A program made the translations under genes and the position numbers. The notes beneath the pieces are model-generated. The model did no database searches, was not told where the DNA came from, and was given only the letters and a program-made list of their open reading frames with translations. Shown piece by piece: positions 34,789 through 44,607 of a DNA stretch of 64,000 nucleotides. Source of the stretch: Streptomyces sp. NRRL WC-3618. GTDB lineage: Bacteria > Actinomycetota > Actinomycetes > Streptomycetales > Streptomycetaceae. The stretch lies in NCBI RefSeq assembly GCF_001280005.1, contig NZ_LGDW01000177.1, forward strand, positions 1-64,000, in the 5' to 3' direction. Within the stretch, counting starts at the first letter, position 1. Each line of letters starts with the position of its first letter.

Positions 34789-36219
34789 CTACCGTCGGGC
34801 TTTCGCCCGCTGGCGGATCAGTGCGAAGGCGACCACGGCCCCGGCCACCAGGGTGGACAGGACCACCTGGTCCCGGCCGCCGCCGGAGGCGGTGTCGGTG
34901 AGCATGTAGCCGAGCACGAACACGATCACGGCGATGGTGGCCCAGGTCAGATACGGGAAGAGCCACATGCGTACGACGAGCTTCTCCGGGGACTCGCGCT
35001 CGATGATCTTCCGCATGCGTAGCTGCGAGAAGCAGATGACCAGCCAGACGAACAGGGCGATGGCACCCGAGGAGTTGAGCAGGAACAGGAAGACGGTGTC
35101 GGGCCACGCGTAGTTGAAGAACACCGCGACGAAGCCGAAGACGACCGAGGCGAGGATCGCGGCCTGCGGTACGCCCTTGCGCTTGGTGCGGCCGAACGCG
35201 GCGGGCGCGTCACCGCGGCGGCCGAGGGAGAAGGCCATGCGGGAGGCGGTGTAGAGGCCGGAGTTCAGGCAGGACAGCACCGAGGTGAGGACGATGAAGT
35301 TCATGACCTGCCCGGCGTGCGCGATGCCCAGGGAGTTCAGGGCGGCGACGTACGAGCCGTCCTTGGTGATGGCCGGGGAGTTCCAGGGCAGCAGGGTCAG
35401 CACGATGAAGATCGAGCCGAGGTAGAACACGCCGATCCGCCAGATGACGCTGTTGGTGGCCTTGGTGACCGCGCGCTGGGGGTCTTCGGACTCGCCGGCC
35501 GCCAGCGTGACGATCTCGCTGCCCATGAAGGAGAAGACCACCATCAGCACACCGGTGAGGATCGTGCCGGGTCCGTTGGGCAGGAAGCCGCCGTGCGCGG
35601 TGAGGTTGGACAGCCCCGCGGTGTCGCTGTGGGTGCCCGGCAGGATCCCGAAGACCGCCAGGAGACCGACCCCGATGAACGCGGCGATCGCGACGACCTT
35701 GATCCCGGCGAACCAGAACTCGAACTCGCCGTAGGAGGAGACCGAGGCGAGGTTGGAGACGGTCAGCACGATCATCACGATCAGGGCCCAGGCCCACTGC
35801 GGCACACCCGGTATCCAGCCTTCCAGGATCTTCGCGCCGGCGGTCGCCTCGACAGCGAGTACGACGACCCAGAAGAACCAGTACAGCCAGCCGATGGAGA
35901 ACCCGGCCCAGCGGCCGAGCGCGCGGTCGGCGTAGGCGGAGAAGGAGCCGGAGGTCGGGTTCGCGGCGGCCATCTCACCCAGCATGCGCATCACGAGCAC
36001 GACCAGGGCGCCCACGAGTGCGTACGACACCAGGATGCCGGGCCCTGCGGCGGCGATGCCCGAGCCGGAGCCGACGAACAGGCCCGCGCCGATGACACCG
36101 CCGATGGCGATCATCGACAGATGACGGTTCTTCAGCCCGGCCTGCAGGCCGGATCCCGCGGAGGTGCTTTCGGTGGTGGTCAGCTTGTCGGGGGCGATCT
36201 CAGGGGGACGTGTTGTCAT
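34789..36219 (-). CDS. GabP/APC-family amino acid permease
   Basis: 476-aa permease with twelve predicted helices. The N-terminus LKNRHLSMIAIGGVIGAGLFVGSGSGIAAAGPGILVSYALVGALV and MGEMAAANPTSGSFSAYADRALGRWAGF match the amino acid transporter (AAT) subfamily containing GabP and aromatic or proline permeases. The middle carries FMGSEIVTLAAGESEDPQRAV. Substrate cannot be decided from sequence. ATG at 36219. Its candidate promoter lies about 205 bases upstream, leaving a long leader. Confidence 0.88.
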   Translation of the reverse strand: MTTRPPEIAPDKLTTTESTSAGSGLQAGLKNRHLSMIAIGGVIGAGLFVGSGSGIAAAGPGILVSYALVGALVVLVMRMLGEMAAANPTSGSFSAYADRALGRWAGFSIGWLYWFFWVVVLAVEATAGAKILEGWIPGVPQWAWALIVMIVLTVSNLASVSSYGEFEFWFAGIKVVAIAAFIGVGLLAVFGILPGTHSDTAGLSNLTAHGGFLPNGPGTILTGVLMVVFSFMGSEIVTLAAGESEDPQRAVTKATNSVIWRIGVFYLGSIFIVLTLLPWNSPAITKDGSYVAALNSLGIAHAGQVMNFIVLTSVLSCLNSGLYTASRMAFSLGRRGDAPAAFGRTKRKGVPQAAILASVVFGFVAVFFNYAWPDTVFLFLLNSSGAIALFVWLVICFSQLRMRKIIERESPEKLVVRMWLFPYLTWATIAVIVFVLGYMLTDTASGGGRDQVVLSTLVAGAVVAFALIRQRAKARR

Positions 36220-36422
36220 CTCGACATCCAGGGGACTGGCGGGGACAGGGGAGGCTACGACGGGATCGGACGGGGGTGGCCGTATGGATTCCGCCGTGCG
36301 GTGCGGGTGGGGTGCCGGTCGGGAACGGGGCCGAAGGGGTGGCGATCACGGTCGCGGGGAGGGCATGGTGGACCACGGCCGCCGGGCGGTATCTGCCGTA
36401 TCGGCCGCCGGTGACGTTCAGG

Positions 36423-36452
36423 AAAATAGTTCACGGCGATCAAAAAAAACAA
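36423..36452 (-). promoter_or_regulatory. Candidate promoter for the amino acid permease
   Basis: Reading the minus strand: TTGTTT (36447-36452), 18-base spacer containing a T-run, TATTTT (36423-36428). About 205 bases from the permease start. Confidence 0.45.
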
Positions 36453-36649
36453 GAGGTCCAGCCGTCCAGCTGATGACATCCGCGCGCCGCCCTCCCCGGG
36501 CGCCCATACGTCACGGACCCTCACCCGCACCCCGTCCACGCACCCCGCGGACGCGCCCGCCGAGGTGCGAATCCCCTGTTCAGGGCCATGACGGCTCAGC
36601 CGCAGGACCGCCCCTCTCCCCCGGCTCCGGGACCGCCGACAGCGGGGTC

Positions 36650-36678
36650 TTGTTTAACTGTTCACCTTGCTCTAATTT
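36650..36678 (+). promoter_or_regulatory. Candidate promoter for the GntR-permease unit
   Basis: TTGTTT (36650-36655), 17-base spacer, TAATTT (36673-36678), an AT-rich island in GC-rich surroundings. It lies about 235 bases before the GntR start. Confidence 0.45.
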
Positions 36679-36912
36679 TTCCTGCATCGCGGCCCGCCGC
36701 CCCCGGCGTGACACCCGCGTCACCGCCGTGGCCCGGCCGTTCCGGGCTGCTTCGGACCCTCCTCCGACGTTCCCCGCACCCCGGGAGCCCTCATGCACCA
36801 CACCGTGGCGCCGTCCCGGGAACCACCGGTCACGTACCGGGCCCGACCTGGCGCGCCGGAGCGCGGCCGTCGCCGACCGCGACCGCGTTCAGCAGGCCGT
36901 TAGGGTGGCGTC

Positions 36913-37647
36913 GTGGTGAACGCAGCGGGCAAGTTCGGGCCCTACAACCAGCCGGGCCCGGCTCGGACGACGCCGGTCAACGGCGTGGGACACGCCCGCG
37001 CCCTGCCCGGCTCGGGCCAGAGCGGATCCGAGCTCGTCCGGTCGAGGATCGCACTGCGGGTACGCCTGCGTTCCGTGCGGCCCGGGGACCGGCTCCCGGA
37101 TGCCGGGGTCCTCGCCGAGGAACTGGGGATCAGCGAGATCACCGTACGTCGCGCGCTGGAGGGCATGTGCCAGGACGGCCTGCTCGACCGTCGGCGCGGA
37201 CGGGCGGGCGGCACCTTCGTCGCGCAGGACTGGGACACCGTCGTCGCCGTGACGCACGACGCCGAGGAGGCGGCTTCGCTGGACGCCTTCCATCTGCTGC
37301 TCGAATGCGGTCTCGTGGCGCACAGTTCGGGTGAGGTCCCGGCCGAGCGGCTGGAGGGGCTTCGGCCGCTGATCGAGGAGATGGAACTGACCGACGACCC
37401 GGCGCGCCTGGGCGAGTTGGAGGCCCGCTTCCACCTGGATCTCGCCGAGTTGCTCGGCGGCGCCGGAATCCGCGAGTTCGCCGCCGATCTGCTCGGCCGG
37501 CTCTGCCTGCTGCTGCCCGCACCGCAACCCGCGGTGGTACGGGCGCAGAACCACTACCACGCCGAACTGCTCGCCGAACTGGGCCGGGGTGCGACCGATC
37601 CAGCCGTGCGAGCGGTGAAGGCACACCAGCGTTCCCGGCACCTCTGA
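36913..37647 (+). CDS. GntR/FadR-family regulator
   Basis: 244-aa regulator. A winged helix-turn-helix (RVRLRSVRPGDRLPDAGVLAEELGISEITVRRALEGMCQDGLLDRRRG, about residues 50-100) is followed by a FadR-type all-helical ligand domain (FHLLLECGLVAHSSGE, LEARFHLDLAELLGGAG, NHYHAELLAEL). The histidines in FHLDL and NHYHAELL could bind a metal or acid ligand. GTG start. A permease follows in the same direction 73 bases later, a common regulator-target arrangement. Confidence 0.85.
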   Translation: MVNAAGKFGPYNQPGPARTTPVNGVGHARALPGSGQSGSELVRSRIALRVRLRSVRPGDRLPDAGVLAEELGISEITVRRALEGMCQDGLLDRRRGRAGGTFVAQDWDTVVAVTHDAEEAASLDAFHLLLECGLVAHSSGEVPAERLEGLRPLIEEMELTDDPARLGELEARFHLDLAELLGGAGIREFAADLLGRLCLLLPAPQPAVVRAQNHYHAELLAELGRGATDPAVRAVKAHQRSRHL

Positions 37648-37720
37648 CGCCCGGTCCGTGCCGCCCGACCGTCGAGAACCCGCGTACCCATCAGGCCCCA
37701 TCGCACAAGGAGCAGCCGCC

Positions 37721-39190
37721 ATGCCCGACCCCGGAGCCGGTCCCCTGCCCCCGCCGGGTCCCGGCGGCGGCGCGCCGCAGCGGTTGCGTGGCGGCGTCCT
37801 CGGTATGGCGGACATCGCCGCCGCCACGATGGCCAACGTCGGTCCGGCCATGAGCTTCTTCTTCGGTTTCGCCTTCCTGGCCACCACCGCGGGCGTGGCG
37901 TCACCGCTGACCATCATCGCCGCGGGCATCGCGGTCGCGCTGCTCGGCAACACACTGTCGGAGTTCTCCCGGGCGCATCCCTCGGCGGGCAGCTTCACCA
38001 CCTTCGTGGGCAAGACCTTCGGACCGGTCAGCGCGGTGACCACCGCGCTGCTCGCGGGACTGGGCTACATCATCGCGATGGCCTCCGTCATCGCCATCTC
38101 CGGCGGGTTCGTACAGATCACCCTGTACCACTACACCGGCGTGGACCTGCCGTGGATCATCTGGACCTTGCTGCTCACCGGGCTGGCCGTGGGGCTGATG
38201 CTGCGCGGGGTGGTGGTCTCCACCAAGTGGGCCGGCTACTTCTTCGGTGTGGAGATGCTCGTACTGCTCGTGGTCTCGGTCGCGGCACTCGTGGAACACC
38301 GCGGCCGTCTCTCCCTCGACCCGTTCCTGCCCAGCCATATCAGCCACGGCTTCAGGGGGCTGGCGGCGGGATTCCCCCTGGCGGTGTACCTGTTCGTCGG
38401 CTGGGAGAACTCGGCCGCGCTGGCCGAGGAGACGGAGAATCCGCGGCGCAACGTCGGCCGCGCGGTGTTCTCCTCCATCGCGATCATGACGGTGAGCTAC
38501 GTACTCTTCGCCTACGCCACGGTGACCGGCTTCGACTACGACGTCACCAGACTCGGGGCCTCCCCGATCCCCTTCGTCGCGGTGGCCCACCACACCCTCG
38601 GCGCGCTGGCGTTCCTCACCTACCTGGGCGGTCTGACCTCCACGCTCGGCGTGCTGATCGCCGGCATCAACTCCCAGGCCCGCCTGGTGTTCAACGCCGG
38701 GCGCGAGGGACTGCTCCCGTCCTTCTTCGGCTACGTGCACCCCACTCGCCGCACACCGAACAACGCCATCATCACCTTCGCCGCCACCTCGCTGCTGATC
38801 ATCGGCGGCTGGGGCCTGGGCCATCTGCTGGGATCCGGCGGCGGCTCGATGGACCCGGTGGTCTTCTTCACCGAGTCCTCGACCCTCGGCGCCATCCTGA
38901 TCCTGCTGGTCTACCTGGCCTCCAACATCGCCCTGCCGCTGTACTACCGCAGGTACCGGCCGCAGGAGTTCCGGGTGGTCCGGCACCTGGTGCTGCCCGC
39001 GCTCGGCACCCTGGCGATCCTGGTCCCGCTGTACTACCTCGCCAAGCCGGGCCAGCCCGCTCCGTACAACTGGTTCCCCTACGCGGCGCTGGCCGCCCTG
39101 GTCGCCGCCGTCGGCTACGCCGCCCTCCTGGTCCGCCGCGACCCGACCCTGGCCGAACGCGTCGGCTCCGTCGTCGCCGACGCGGACTGA
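37721..39190 (+). CDS. APC-superfamily permease
   Basis: 489-aa integral membrane transporter. The N-terminus GGVLGMADIAAATMANVGPAMSFFFGFAFLA and NTLSEFSRAHPSAGSFTTFVGKTFGPVS, plus GWENSAALAEETENPRRNVGRAVF, match the amino acid/polyamine (APC) group. Substrate unknown. ATG at 37721 has a strong AAGGAG upstream. Likely controlled by the upstream GntR regulator. Confidence 0.85.
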   Translation: MPDPGAGPLPPPGPGGGAPQRLRGGVLGMADIAAATMANVGPAMSFFFGFAFLATTAGVASPLTIIAAGIAVALLGNTLSEFSRAHPSAGSFTTFVGKTFGPVSAVTTALLAGLGYIIAMASVIAISGGFVQITLYHYTGVDLPWIIWTLLLTGLAVGLMLRGVVVSTKWAGYFFGVEMLVLLVVSVAALVEHRGRLSLDPFLPSHISHGFRGLAAGFPLAVYLFVGWENSAALAEETENPRRNVGRAVFSSIAIMTVSYVLFAYATVTGFDYDVTRLGASPIPFVAVAHHTLGALAFLTYLGGLTSTLGVLIAGINSQARLVFNAGREGLLPSFFGYVHPTRRTPNNAIITFAATSLLIIGGWGLGHLLGSGGGSMDPVVFFTESSTLGAILILLVYLASNIALPLYYRRYRPQEFRVVRHLVLPALGTLAILVPLYYLAKPGQPAPYNWFPYAALAALVAAVGYAALLVRRDPTLAERVGSVVADAD

Positions 39191-39232
39191 ACCCGGCGGA
39201 CCCGCGTCACTACCGACAGCGGCGGTCAGCGG

Positions 39233-40828
39233 CTACAGCTGGGCACCGATTCCGGTCAGCGCCCGGACCTCCATCTCCGCCTGCTTGTCCGGATCCGCGG
39301 GGCGCTTGCTGAATACGGTGCCGAGGTATCCGCACACGAAGGAGAGGGGGATCGACACGATGCCGGGGTTCATGAGCGGGAACCAGTGGAAGTCGACGCC
39401 CTTGATGATCGACGTGGGGGTGCCCGAGACCGCCGGTGAGAAGACGATGAGCACGAGGCACGACACCAGACCGCCGTAGATGCTCCACAGCGTCCCCGAG
39501 GTGTTGAAGCGCTTCCAGTACAGCGTGTAGAGCATCGTCGGCAGGTTGGCGGAGGCGGCGAGCGCCAGGGCCAGCGACACGAGGAAGGCGACGTTCTGCC
39601 CGTCGGCCACGATGCCGCCGATGATGGCCAGGAGGCCGATCACGATCGCTGTCAGTCGGGCCACCCGGATCTCGGACCGGGGATCGGCCTTACCGCGCCG
39701 TATCACGTTGGCGTAGACGTCATGGGCGAACGACGCCGAAGCGGCCAGGGTCAGACCGGCCACAACCGCCAGAATCGTCGCGAAGGCCACCGCCGAAACG
39801 ACGCCCAGAAGCACAACTCCGCCGATACGGAAGGCGAGCAGAGGCGCTGCGGAGTTTTCGCCGCCCGGGGCGTGAACGATCACGTCGGAACCGACCAGCG
39901 CTGTGGCGCCGTAACCGACGACGAGGATTCCCAGGTAGAACGTGAACATCGACCAGGAGCACCACACCACCGATCTGCGCGCCTCCTTGGCATTGGGCAC
40001 GGTATAGAACCGCATCAGCACGTGCGGCAGGCTGGAGATACCGAGGACCAACGCCAGGGCCAGAGAGACGAACTCGAGTTGGCTCGTCGCGTTATGGCCG
40101 TACAAACTGCCCGGTTCGAGCAGTCGTTCGCCCAACGGACTGTTCTGCGTGGCTTGTCGCAGAAGGGCCGAGAAGCTGAATCCGAACTTGCCGATGATGA
40201 ACACACTGATGAAAGTCACACAGATCAGGAGAAGGACGGCTTTGATGATCTGGACCCAGGTCGTGCCCTTCATCCCGCCCACCAGGACGTAGAGGAGCAT
40301 GACGACGCCCACGCCGCTGATGAGGAGCGCCTGCCCGCCCCTGGTGTGCACGTTCAGCAACAGGGCCATCAGTCCACCGGCGCCGGCCATCTGGGCGAGC
40401 ATGTAGAAGAACGTGATCACCAGGGTGGCGTTGGCCGCGGCGGCCCGCACCGGGCGCTGCCTCATACGGAAGGCCATCACGTCACCCACGGTGAACCGCC
40501 CGGTGTTGCGCAGCCTCTCCCCGATGAGCAGGAGGGCGACCAGCCAGGCGACCAGCCAGCCGACGGAGTAGAGGAACCCGTCGTAGCCATGAACGGCGAT
40601 CGCCCCGGAAATCCCCAGGAAGGAAGCTGCGGAGAGGAAGTCGCCGGACAGTGCTATGCCGTTCTGCACACCGGTGAAGGAGCTGCCCGCGGCGTAGTAG
40701 TCGGATGCCGTCTGGTTCCTGTTGGTGACCTTGTAGACGATGAACAGAGTGATGGCCACGAATACCAGGAACACGCTCAGATTGAGCATGGGGCTGCCGG
40801 TCGCGCCGGCGGCTGTCTGCCATGTCAT
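39233..40828 (-). CDS. Cation/acetate symporter (ActP/MctP-like, SSS family)
   Basis: 531-aa sodium-solute symporter with thirteen predicted helices. LSGDFLSAASFLGISGAIAVHGYDGFLYSVGWLVAWLVALLLIGE, MAFRMRQRPVRAAAANATLVITFFYMLAQMAGAGGLMALLL and FAHDVYANVIRRG match acetate/monocarboxylate symporters such as ActP and MctP. Acetate, pyruvate or short acids are likely. Starts at 40828 inside the stop of the DUF485 gene (ATGA overlap), the standard partner of ActP. Confidence 0.9.
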   Translation of the reverse strand: MTWQTAAGATGSPMLNLSVFLVFVAITLFIVYKVTNRNQTASDYYAAGSSFTGVQNGIALSGDFLSAASFLGISGAIAVHGYDGFLYSVGWLVAWLVALLLIGERLRNTGRFTVGDVMAFRMRQRPVRAAAANATLVITFFYMLAQMAGAGGLMALLLNVHTRGGQALLISGVGVVMLLYVLVGGMKGTTWVQIIKAVLLLICVTFISVFIIGKFGFSFSALLRQATQNSPLGERLLEPGSLYGHNATSQLEFVSLALALVLGISSLPHVLMRFYTVPNAKEARRSVVWCSWSMFTFYLGILVVGYGATALVGSDVIVHAPGGENSAAPLLAFRIGGVVLLGVVSAVAFATILAVVAGLTLAASASFAHDVYANVIRRGKADPRSEIRVARLTAIVIGLLAIIGGIVADGQNVAFLVSLALALAASANLPTMLYTLYWKRFNTSGTLWSIYGGLVSCLVLIVFSPAVSGTPTSIIKGVDFHWFPLMNPGIVSIPLSFVCGYLGTVFSKRPADPDKQAEMEVRALTGIGAQL

Positions 40829-41217
40829 TCTCTGTCGACTCCTGCCAGTTCGTGGATCCTGTCCACTGCCGGATCAAGTTTCTTCCGGGCGAATCGCCGG
40901 TAAGTCAGAACGATCGTGATCGTGGACGCGAACTGCATCAGGCCGAGAATGGTGCCCATGTTGATTTCGCCGGTGACTTTCCGGCTCATGAACTCGTGGG
41001 CGTAGGCGGAAAGCAGAACGAACGTCATGTACCAGCAGAAGAAAAGCGCGCTCATCGGAAAGACGAACAACCGGAGCCGTCGGCGCAGCCGGGAGAACTC
41101 CTCGCTCTGCTGAATCGCCGGGTAGTTGGGCTCGCCATCGTGACGGGGGTCGATGAACTCCCGTCCGGCAGGCCGCTCGGGCGCTTCGAAGATGGGCGGC
41201 CCCGCCGGTCTGGTCAC
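40825..41217 (-). CDS. DUF485 membrane protein (YjcH-like symporter partner)
   Basis: 130-aa protein with two membrane helices: RLFVFPMSALFFCWYMTFVLLSAYAHEFMSRKV and GTILGLMQFASTITIVLTYRRFARK. These match DUF485 proteins, small partners of acetate symporters. The open frame runs to 41415, but GTG at 41217 with AGGAAGAGG upstream gives the family length. Overlaps the symporter start by four bases. Confidence 0.85.
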   Translation of the reverse strand: MTRPAGPPIFEAPERPAGREFIDPRHDGEPNYPAIQQSEEFSRLRRRLRLFVFPMSALFFCWYMTFVLLSAYAHEFMSRKVTGEINMGTILGLMQFASTITIVLTYRRFARKKLDPAVDRIHELAGVDRE

Positions 41218-41689
41218 GGTCCTCTTCCTGGGATTCGGCAGGACGACGCGTGGACGCTCCTGCGGCGAGCGAGGGGTAGGAGCAAGCCAGAGCCCCCGAG
41301 CGGTGGAAAGTGTAGTGAGACGCGACGCACCGTCAACCAACACCCCACGACTCACGCGGCGGGCGCCGGAACCGACACGGGTGTCCTGACGCGCCCCCGA
41401 GAACCGTTCGACCATTCAATGCCCTCGGCGGTTGCGAACTGAAGGCGGCTTGATCTTCTTTTTACCAACGTTTACCGAACGGGACGGCGGGCGCACGGCG
41501 TCGCCGACCGAACCACTGAATGTGGAGAACATGTGCGTAACGGTTTGGTCCGTTGGCACCTCGGGGCGGCGGGCCGCATTGTTGCCGTTCGCCCTGCTGC
41601 CCTAAACTCGCCTGGATCCCGTAGCACTTGACAGGTCGGTACAGGGCGTGCGGGGATCGGTTCGCATACGAGAGCTGGGAGACGGAACA
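41218..41689. other. 472-base upstream region between symporter operon and small ORF
   Basis: Control region of the DUF485-symporter operon. It contains a direct repeat TTTACC at 41461-41466 and 41471-41476 and a TTGACA at 41628-41633 that lacks a -10 at the right distance. No palindrome or RNA gene was recognised. Confidence 0.4.
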
Positions 41690-41827
41690 ATGGATTTCCT
41701 TGGGCGCACCCGCGAAGTCGCCGGGTCGGTTGAGGGCCCTTGGTCGAACCGTCCCGCAGTTTGTGAAATGCAATCCTCCCCTGCCCGGGGCACATGCCTG
41801 CTCCTTGGTTCGCCCACCGTGACGTGA
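41690..41827 (+). CDS. Possible 45-aa protein of unknown function
   Basis: Small ORF with ATG at 41690 and GGGAGACGG seven to fifteen bases upstream. The product starts MDFLGRTREVAGSVEGPW and ends TCLLLGSPTVT, with two cysteines and no hydrophobic signal. No family recognised. It ends 140 bases before the cvnA start. The ribosome site is the main reason to accept it; the sequence could be a leader or a spurious ORF. Confidence 0.35.
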   Translation: MDFLGRTREVAGSVEGPWSNRPAVCEMQSSPARGTCLLLGSPTVT

Positions 41828-41967
41828 CACCGCAGTCAGTCACGCCATCCCTCCGGCACCACCCTGTGCTGCCGGGCGTCCCCGTCCTGCTCAGGTGAAA
41901 ACCCGGGAGAAAACAGCATCGTGACAGGTATCTGCGAGCAAGCTGTTCCGAGTGCGGAGCTCATATC

Positions 41968-44607
41968 GTGACGGCGGCCAGGCATGCGGCCGCGCGCCCG
42001 GTACGGCCGTCCCGGTGGGCTTCGCTCGTGCAATGGCGGAACTGGCGGCTGTTGGTGAAGCTGGCGGCGGTGCTGGTCGTACCCGCCCTGCTCGCCGTCG
42101 GCCTGGGCGTCGTGCAGATCCGTGACGACGTCAAGGGCGCCCGCTCCTACGCGGACATGCAACGCCTGGTCAAGATGCGTGGTGAGCTGCGGACTCTGCT
42201 GGACGCCCTGCAGCGGGAACGCATCATGTCCGTCGAACGGCTGAGCATCGAGGCCACCGACGACACCACCGCCGACGCCGGTCTGCGGCAGCAGACGCGG
42301 AGTCTCGACAAGGCCCGGACCGCCGTCGCCACCACCAGGAAGCACGAAGTCTCCCTCACGGGCGTCACGGCGAATCGTTACCGCGACGCCGCCGGCCTCC
42401 TGGACCGACTGCCCGCCCTGCGCGCACAGGTGGCGTCCGGCCGCATCGGTTCCTGGGCCACGCTCAATGACTACGGCACGATCATCACGGGGCTGCTCAA
42501 TCTGGACCAGGCACTCGTCAGCGGGTTCGGCACCCCCCAACTCGCCAGGTCGGCCACCGCGTTGTACGACCTGGAGGCTGTCGAGGAGCAGATCCGCCTC
42601 GAGCACGCGATCCTGCTCCAGGCGGCCGGCCGACGCCCTCCGCCGGCCCCGGCGATCATCAAGGCGCTGCAGGAGGCCGACGTACGGCTGCGGGACAAGC
42701 TCGGTGACTTCCGGACGCAGGCCACCGCCAAGGAGCTGAGCGAATACCAGCGGACGGTCGCCGGCCCCGCCGTCAGCCGGCGTGCGCACGTCGTGAGCAC
42801 CGTGCTGGCCGAGCCCCTCGCGTCGGGCACACGGCAGAACGCCACGCAGAAGGCCACCCTGTCGTTGCCTGTCGCGGCCGAGAGCTGGAGCCGCGACTCC
42901 AAGGCCACCGGAGCGCTCGTCGACAAGGTGTCGGACGGCTTCCTCCACAAGCTGCGCACATCGTCGGCCACGCTCCAGGACCAGACGAGCAACCGCGCGG
43001 GCATGGCGTCCGTCATCCTCTTCGCCGCACTCCTGCTCGCCCTCGCCATCGGACTCGGGATCGGCAGGCATCTGCTGCGGTCGCTGTCCGTCCTGCGCTC
43101 GACGGCGCTCGATGTGGCGGAACGCCGGCTGCCCGCCGCGGTCGAGAGCATGCGCGAGGGGCGGAAGGCGGACGCCGTCGTCGACATCGTGCCCGTCCAC
43201 ACCACGGAGGAGTTCGGTCAGCTCGCCAGGGCGTTCGACACGGTGCACTCGCAGGCCGTGCGCCTGGCGGCGGAGCAGGCCGCGCTGCGCGGTGACCTCA
43301 GGAACACCCTGGTCAACCTCTCACGGCGCAGCCAGAGTCTGGTGGACCGGCTGCTGCTGCTGATGGAACAGCTCGAGCGGCACGAACAGGACCCGGAGCA
43401 ACTGGCCAGCCTCTTCACGCTCGATCACCTGGCGACGCGCATGCGGCGCAACAACGAGAACATGATGGTCCTGTGCGGCAGCAGCCTTGTGCGCTCCTCC
43501 CACGGTGCGGTGCTGGACACCGTGCTGCGGGGTGCCGTCTCCGAGATCGAGCACTACCAGCGCGTCCTCGTGCAGCCCGGCCCTTCCGTCGAGGTGGTCG
43601 GGTACATCGCCGGTGACCTGGGGCGGCTGGTCGCCGAACTGCTCGACAACGCCACCGCGTTCTCCCCACCGCACACCGAGGTCGTCATCGGCGGTGCCCG
43701 GCAGCCCGACGGCTCGCTGCTGATCGAGATCGAGGACGCGGGCATCGGGATGAGCGAGGGCGAACTGGCCAAGGCGAACCGGCGCCTGGCGACGGACGCC
43801 GGCACGGATGCGCCCGCGTCCCGGCAGTTGGGACTGTTCGTGGTCGGTCGCCTGGCCGGTCGGCACGGCATCGCCGTCAACCTGAGCTCGCAGCCCGGCC
43901 TCAGGGGACTGCGGGCCCGAGTGCTGGTACCGGCCAAGCTGGTCACGACGCGGGCACCGGCCCGCACCGACGAGCCGGGCATCATGGCTGAACGCCCCTC
44001 TGCCATGGCTCCGACGCGGACGCGCGGCGGCTGGAGGGACGGCGGCCGCACGGACGGCGGCCGGACCGACAGCGGGACCGCCGCGTCGCGCCCGCCGCAG
44101 CGGCCGTTCGCCGTCGCCGCCGCGGCGACGAGGCCCGTACCGGCCGACAAGGGCGCGCGTCCAACACACGCCGGACCGCCGTGGTTCGACCTCCCCGCAC
44201 CGGCGACGGCAGCCCACAGCACCGGGAACAGCGTGAACGCACCGGCGCCGCGCGCCGCGACGGAGGAGCCCCCACCTGCCCCGTCGTCCTCGACCGAGGC
44301 ACCCGGCGCCCCGAGGGCGACAGGCCACCCCGCGCCACCTGCTGTCCCACGCCCGGCCGGGAACGGTGTGCGGGAGCCCGACCAGCCGGCCGGCCTCACA
44401 GAGTCCGGGCTGCCCAAGAGGGTTCCGCGTACCCGGTCCGCTCCGGCCCGGCCCGAGCCGCCCGCCCCCGTCACCGAGGACGGGGCGGCTGCGAGCCGGA
44501 ACGCCAGTCGCGCCCACAGCTTCCTCAGCAGCTACCAGTCGGGCATCCGTCGGGCGCAGCCCGATCAGACGCACAATCCATCGGCGACGGGCAGGACGAA
44601 CCCATGA
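41968..44607 (+). CDS. cvnA: Conservon sensor histidine kinase (CvnA-type)
   Basis: 879-aa membrane protein. Helix at about 30-50 and a second at about 350-370 bracket an extracellular nitrate/sensor-like domain. A HAMP-like linker follows, then the kinase part: LRGDLRNTLVNLSRRSQSLVDRLLLLMEQLERHEQDPEQLASLFTLDHLATRMRRNNENMMVL, with ATP-site motifs VAELLDNATAFSPP (N box) and EDAGIGM (G1). The last 200 residues are a disordered Pro/Ala tail. GTG at 41968 with GGAG upstream. First of three genes (cvnA-B-C) of an actinobacterial conservon. The expected fourth gene, cvnD, is absent. Confidence 0.85.
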   Translation: MTAARHAAARPVRPSRWASLVQWRNWRLLVKLAAVLVVPALLAVGLGVVQIRDDVKGARSYADMQRLVKMRGELRTLLDALQRERIMSVERLSIEATDDTTADAGLRQQTRSLDKARTAVATTRKHEVSLTGVTANRYRDAAGLLDRLPALRAQVASGRIGSWATLNDYGTIITGLLNLDQALVSGFGTPQLARSATALYDLEAVEEQIRLEHAILLQAAGRRPPPAPAIIKALQEADVRLRDKLGDFRTQATAKELSEYQRTVAGPAVSRRAHVVSTVLAEPLASGTRQNATQKATLSLPVAAESWSRDSKATGALVDKVSDGFLHKLRTSSATLQDQTSNRAGMASVILFAALLLALAIGLGIGRHLLRSLSVLRSTALDVAERRLPAAVESMREGRKADAVVDIVPVHTTEEFGQLARAFDTVHSQAVRLAAEQAALRGDLRNTLVNLSRRSQSLVDRLLLLMEQLERHEQDPEQLASLFTLDHLATRMRRNNENMMVLCGSSLVRSSHGAVLDTVLRGAVSEIEHYQRVLVQPGPSVEVVGYIAGDLGRLVAELLDNATAFSPPHTEVVIGGARQPDGSLLIEIEDAGIGMSEGELAKANRRLATDAGTDAPASRQLGLFVVGRLAGRHGIAVNLSSQPGLRGLRARVLVPAKLVTTRAPARTDEPGIMAERPSAMAPTRTRGGWRDGGRTDGGRTDSGTAASRPPQRPFAVAAAATRPVPADKGARPTHAGPPWFDLPAPATAAHSTGNSVNAPAPRAATEEPPPAPSSSTEAPGAPRATGHPAPPAVPRPAGNGVREPDQPAGLTESGLPKRVPRTRSAPARPEPPAPVTEDGAAASRNASRAHSFLSSYQSGIRRAQPDQTHNPSATGRTNP

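Larger units (their letters stand above)
36220..36912. other. 693-base divergent intergenic region
   Basis: Between the permease (minus) and the GntR gene (plus). It holds two candidate promoters: a minus-strand TTGTTT/TATTTT pair at 36423-36452 and a plus-strand TTGTTT/TAATTT pair at 36650-36678. No RNA gene, strong palindrome or convincing ORF was seen; the rest is GC-rich sequence. Confidence 0.5.

Noticed and set aside
36220..36912. tRNA or small RNA in the long intergenic region
   Set aside because: No cloverleaf, CCA end or convincing terminator was found.
41628..41656. TTGACA as a promoter for the small ORF or cvnA
   Set aside because: No -10-like hexamer lies at 16-18 bases; the next candidate is about 30 bases away.
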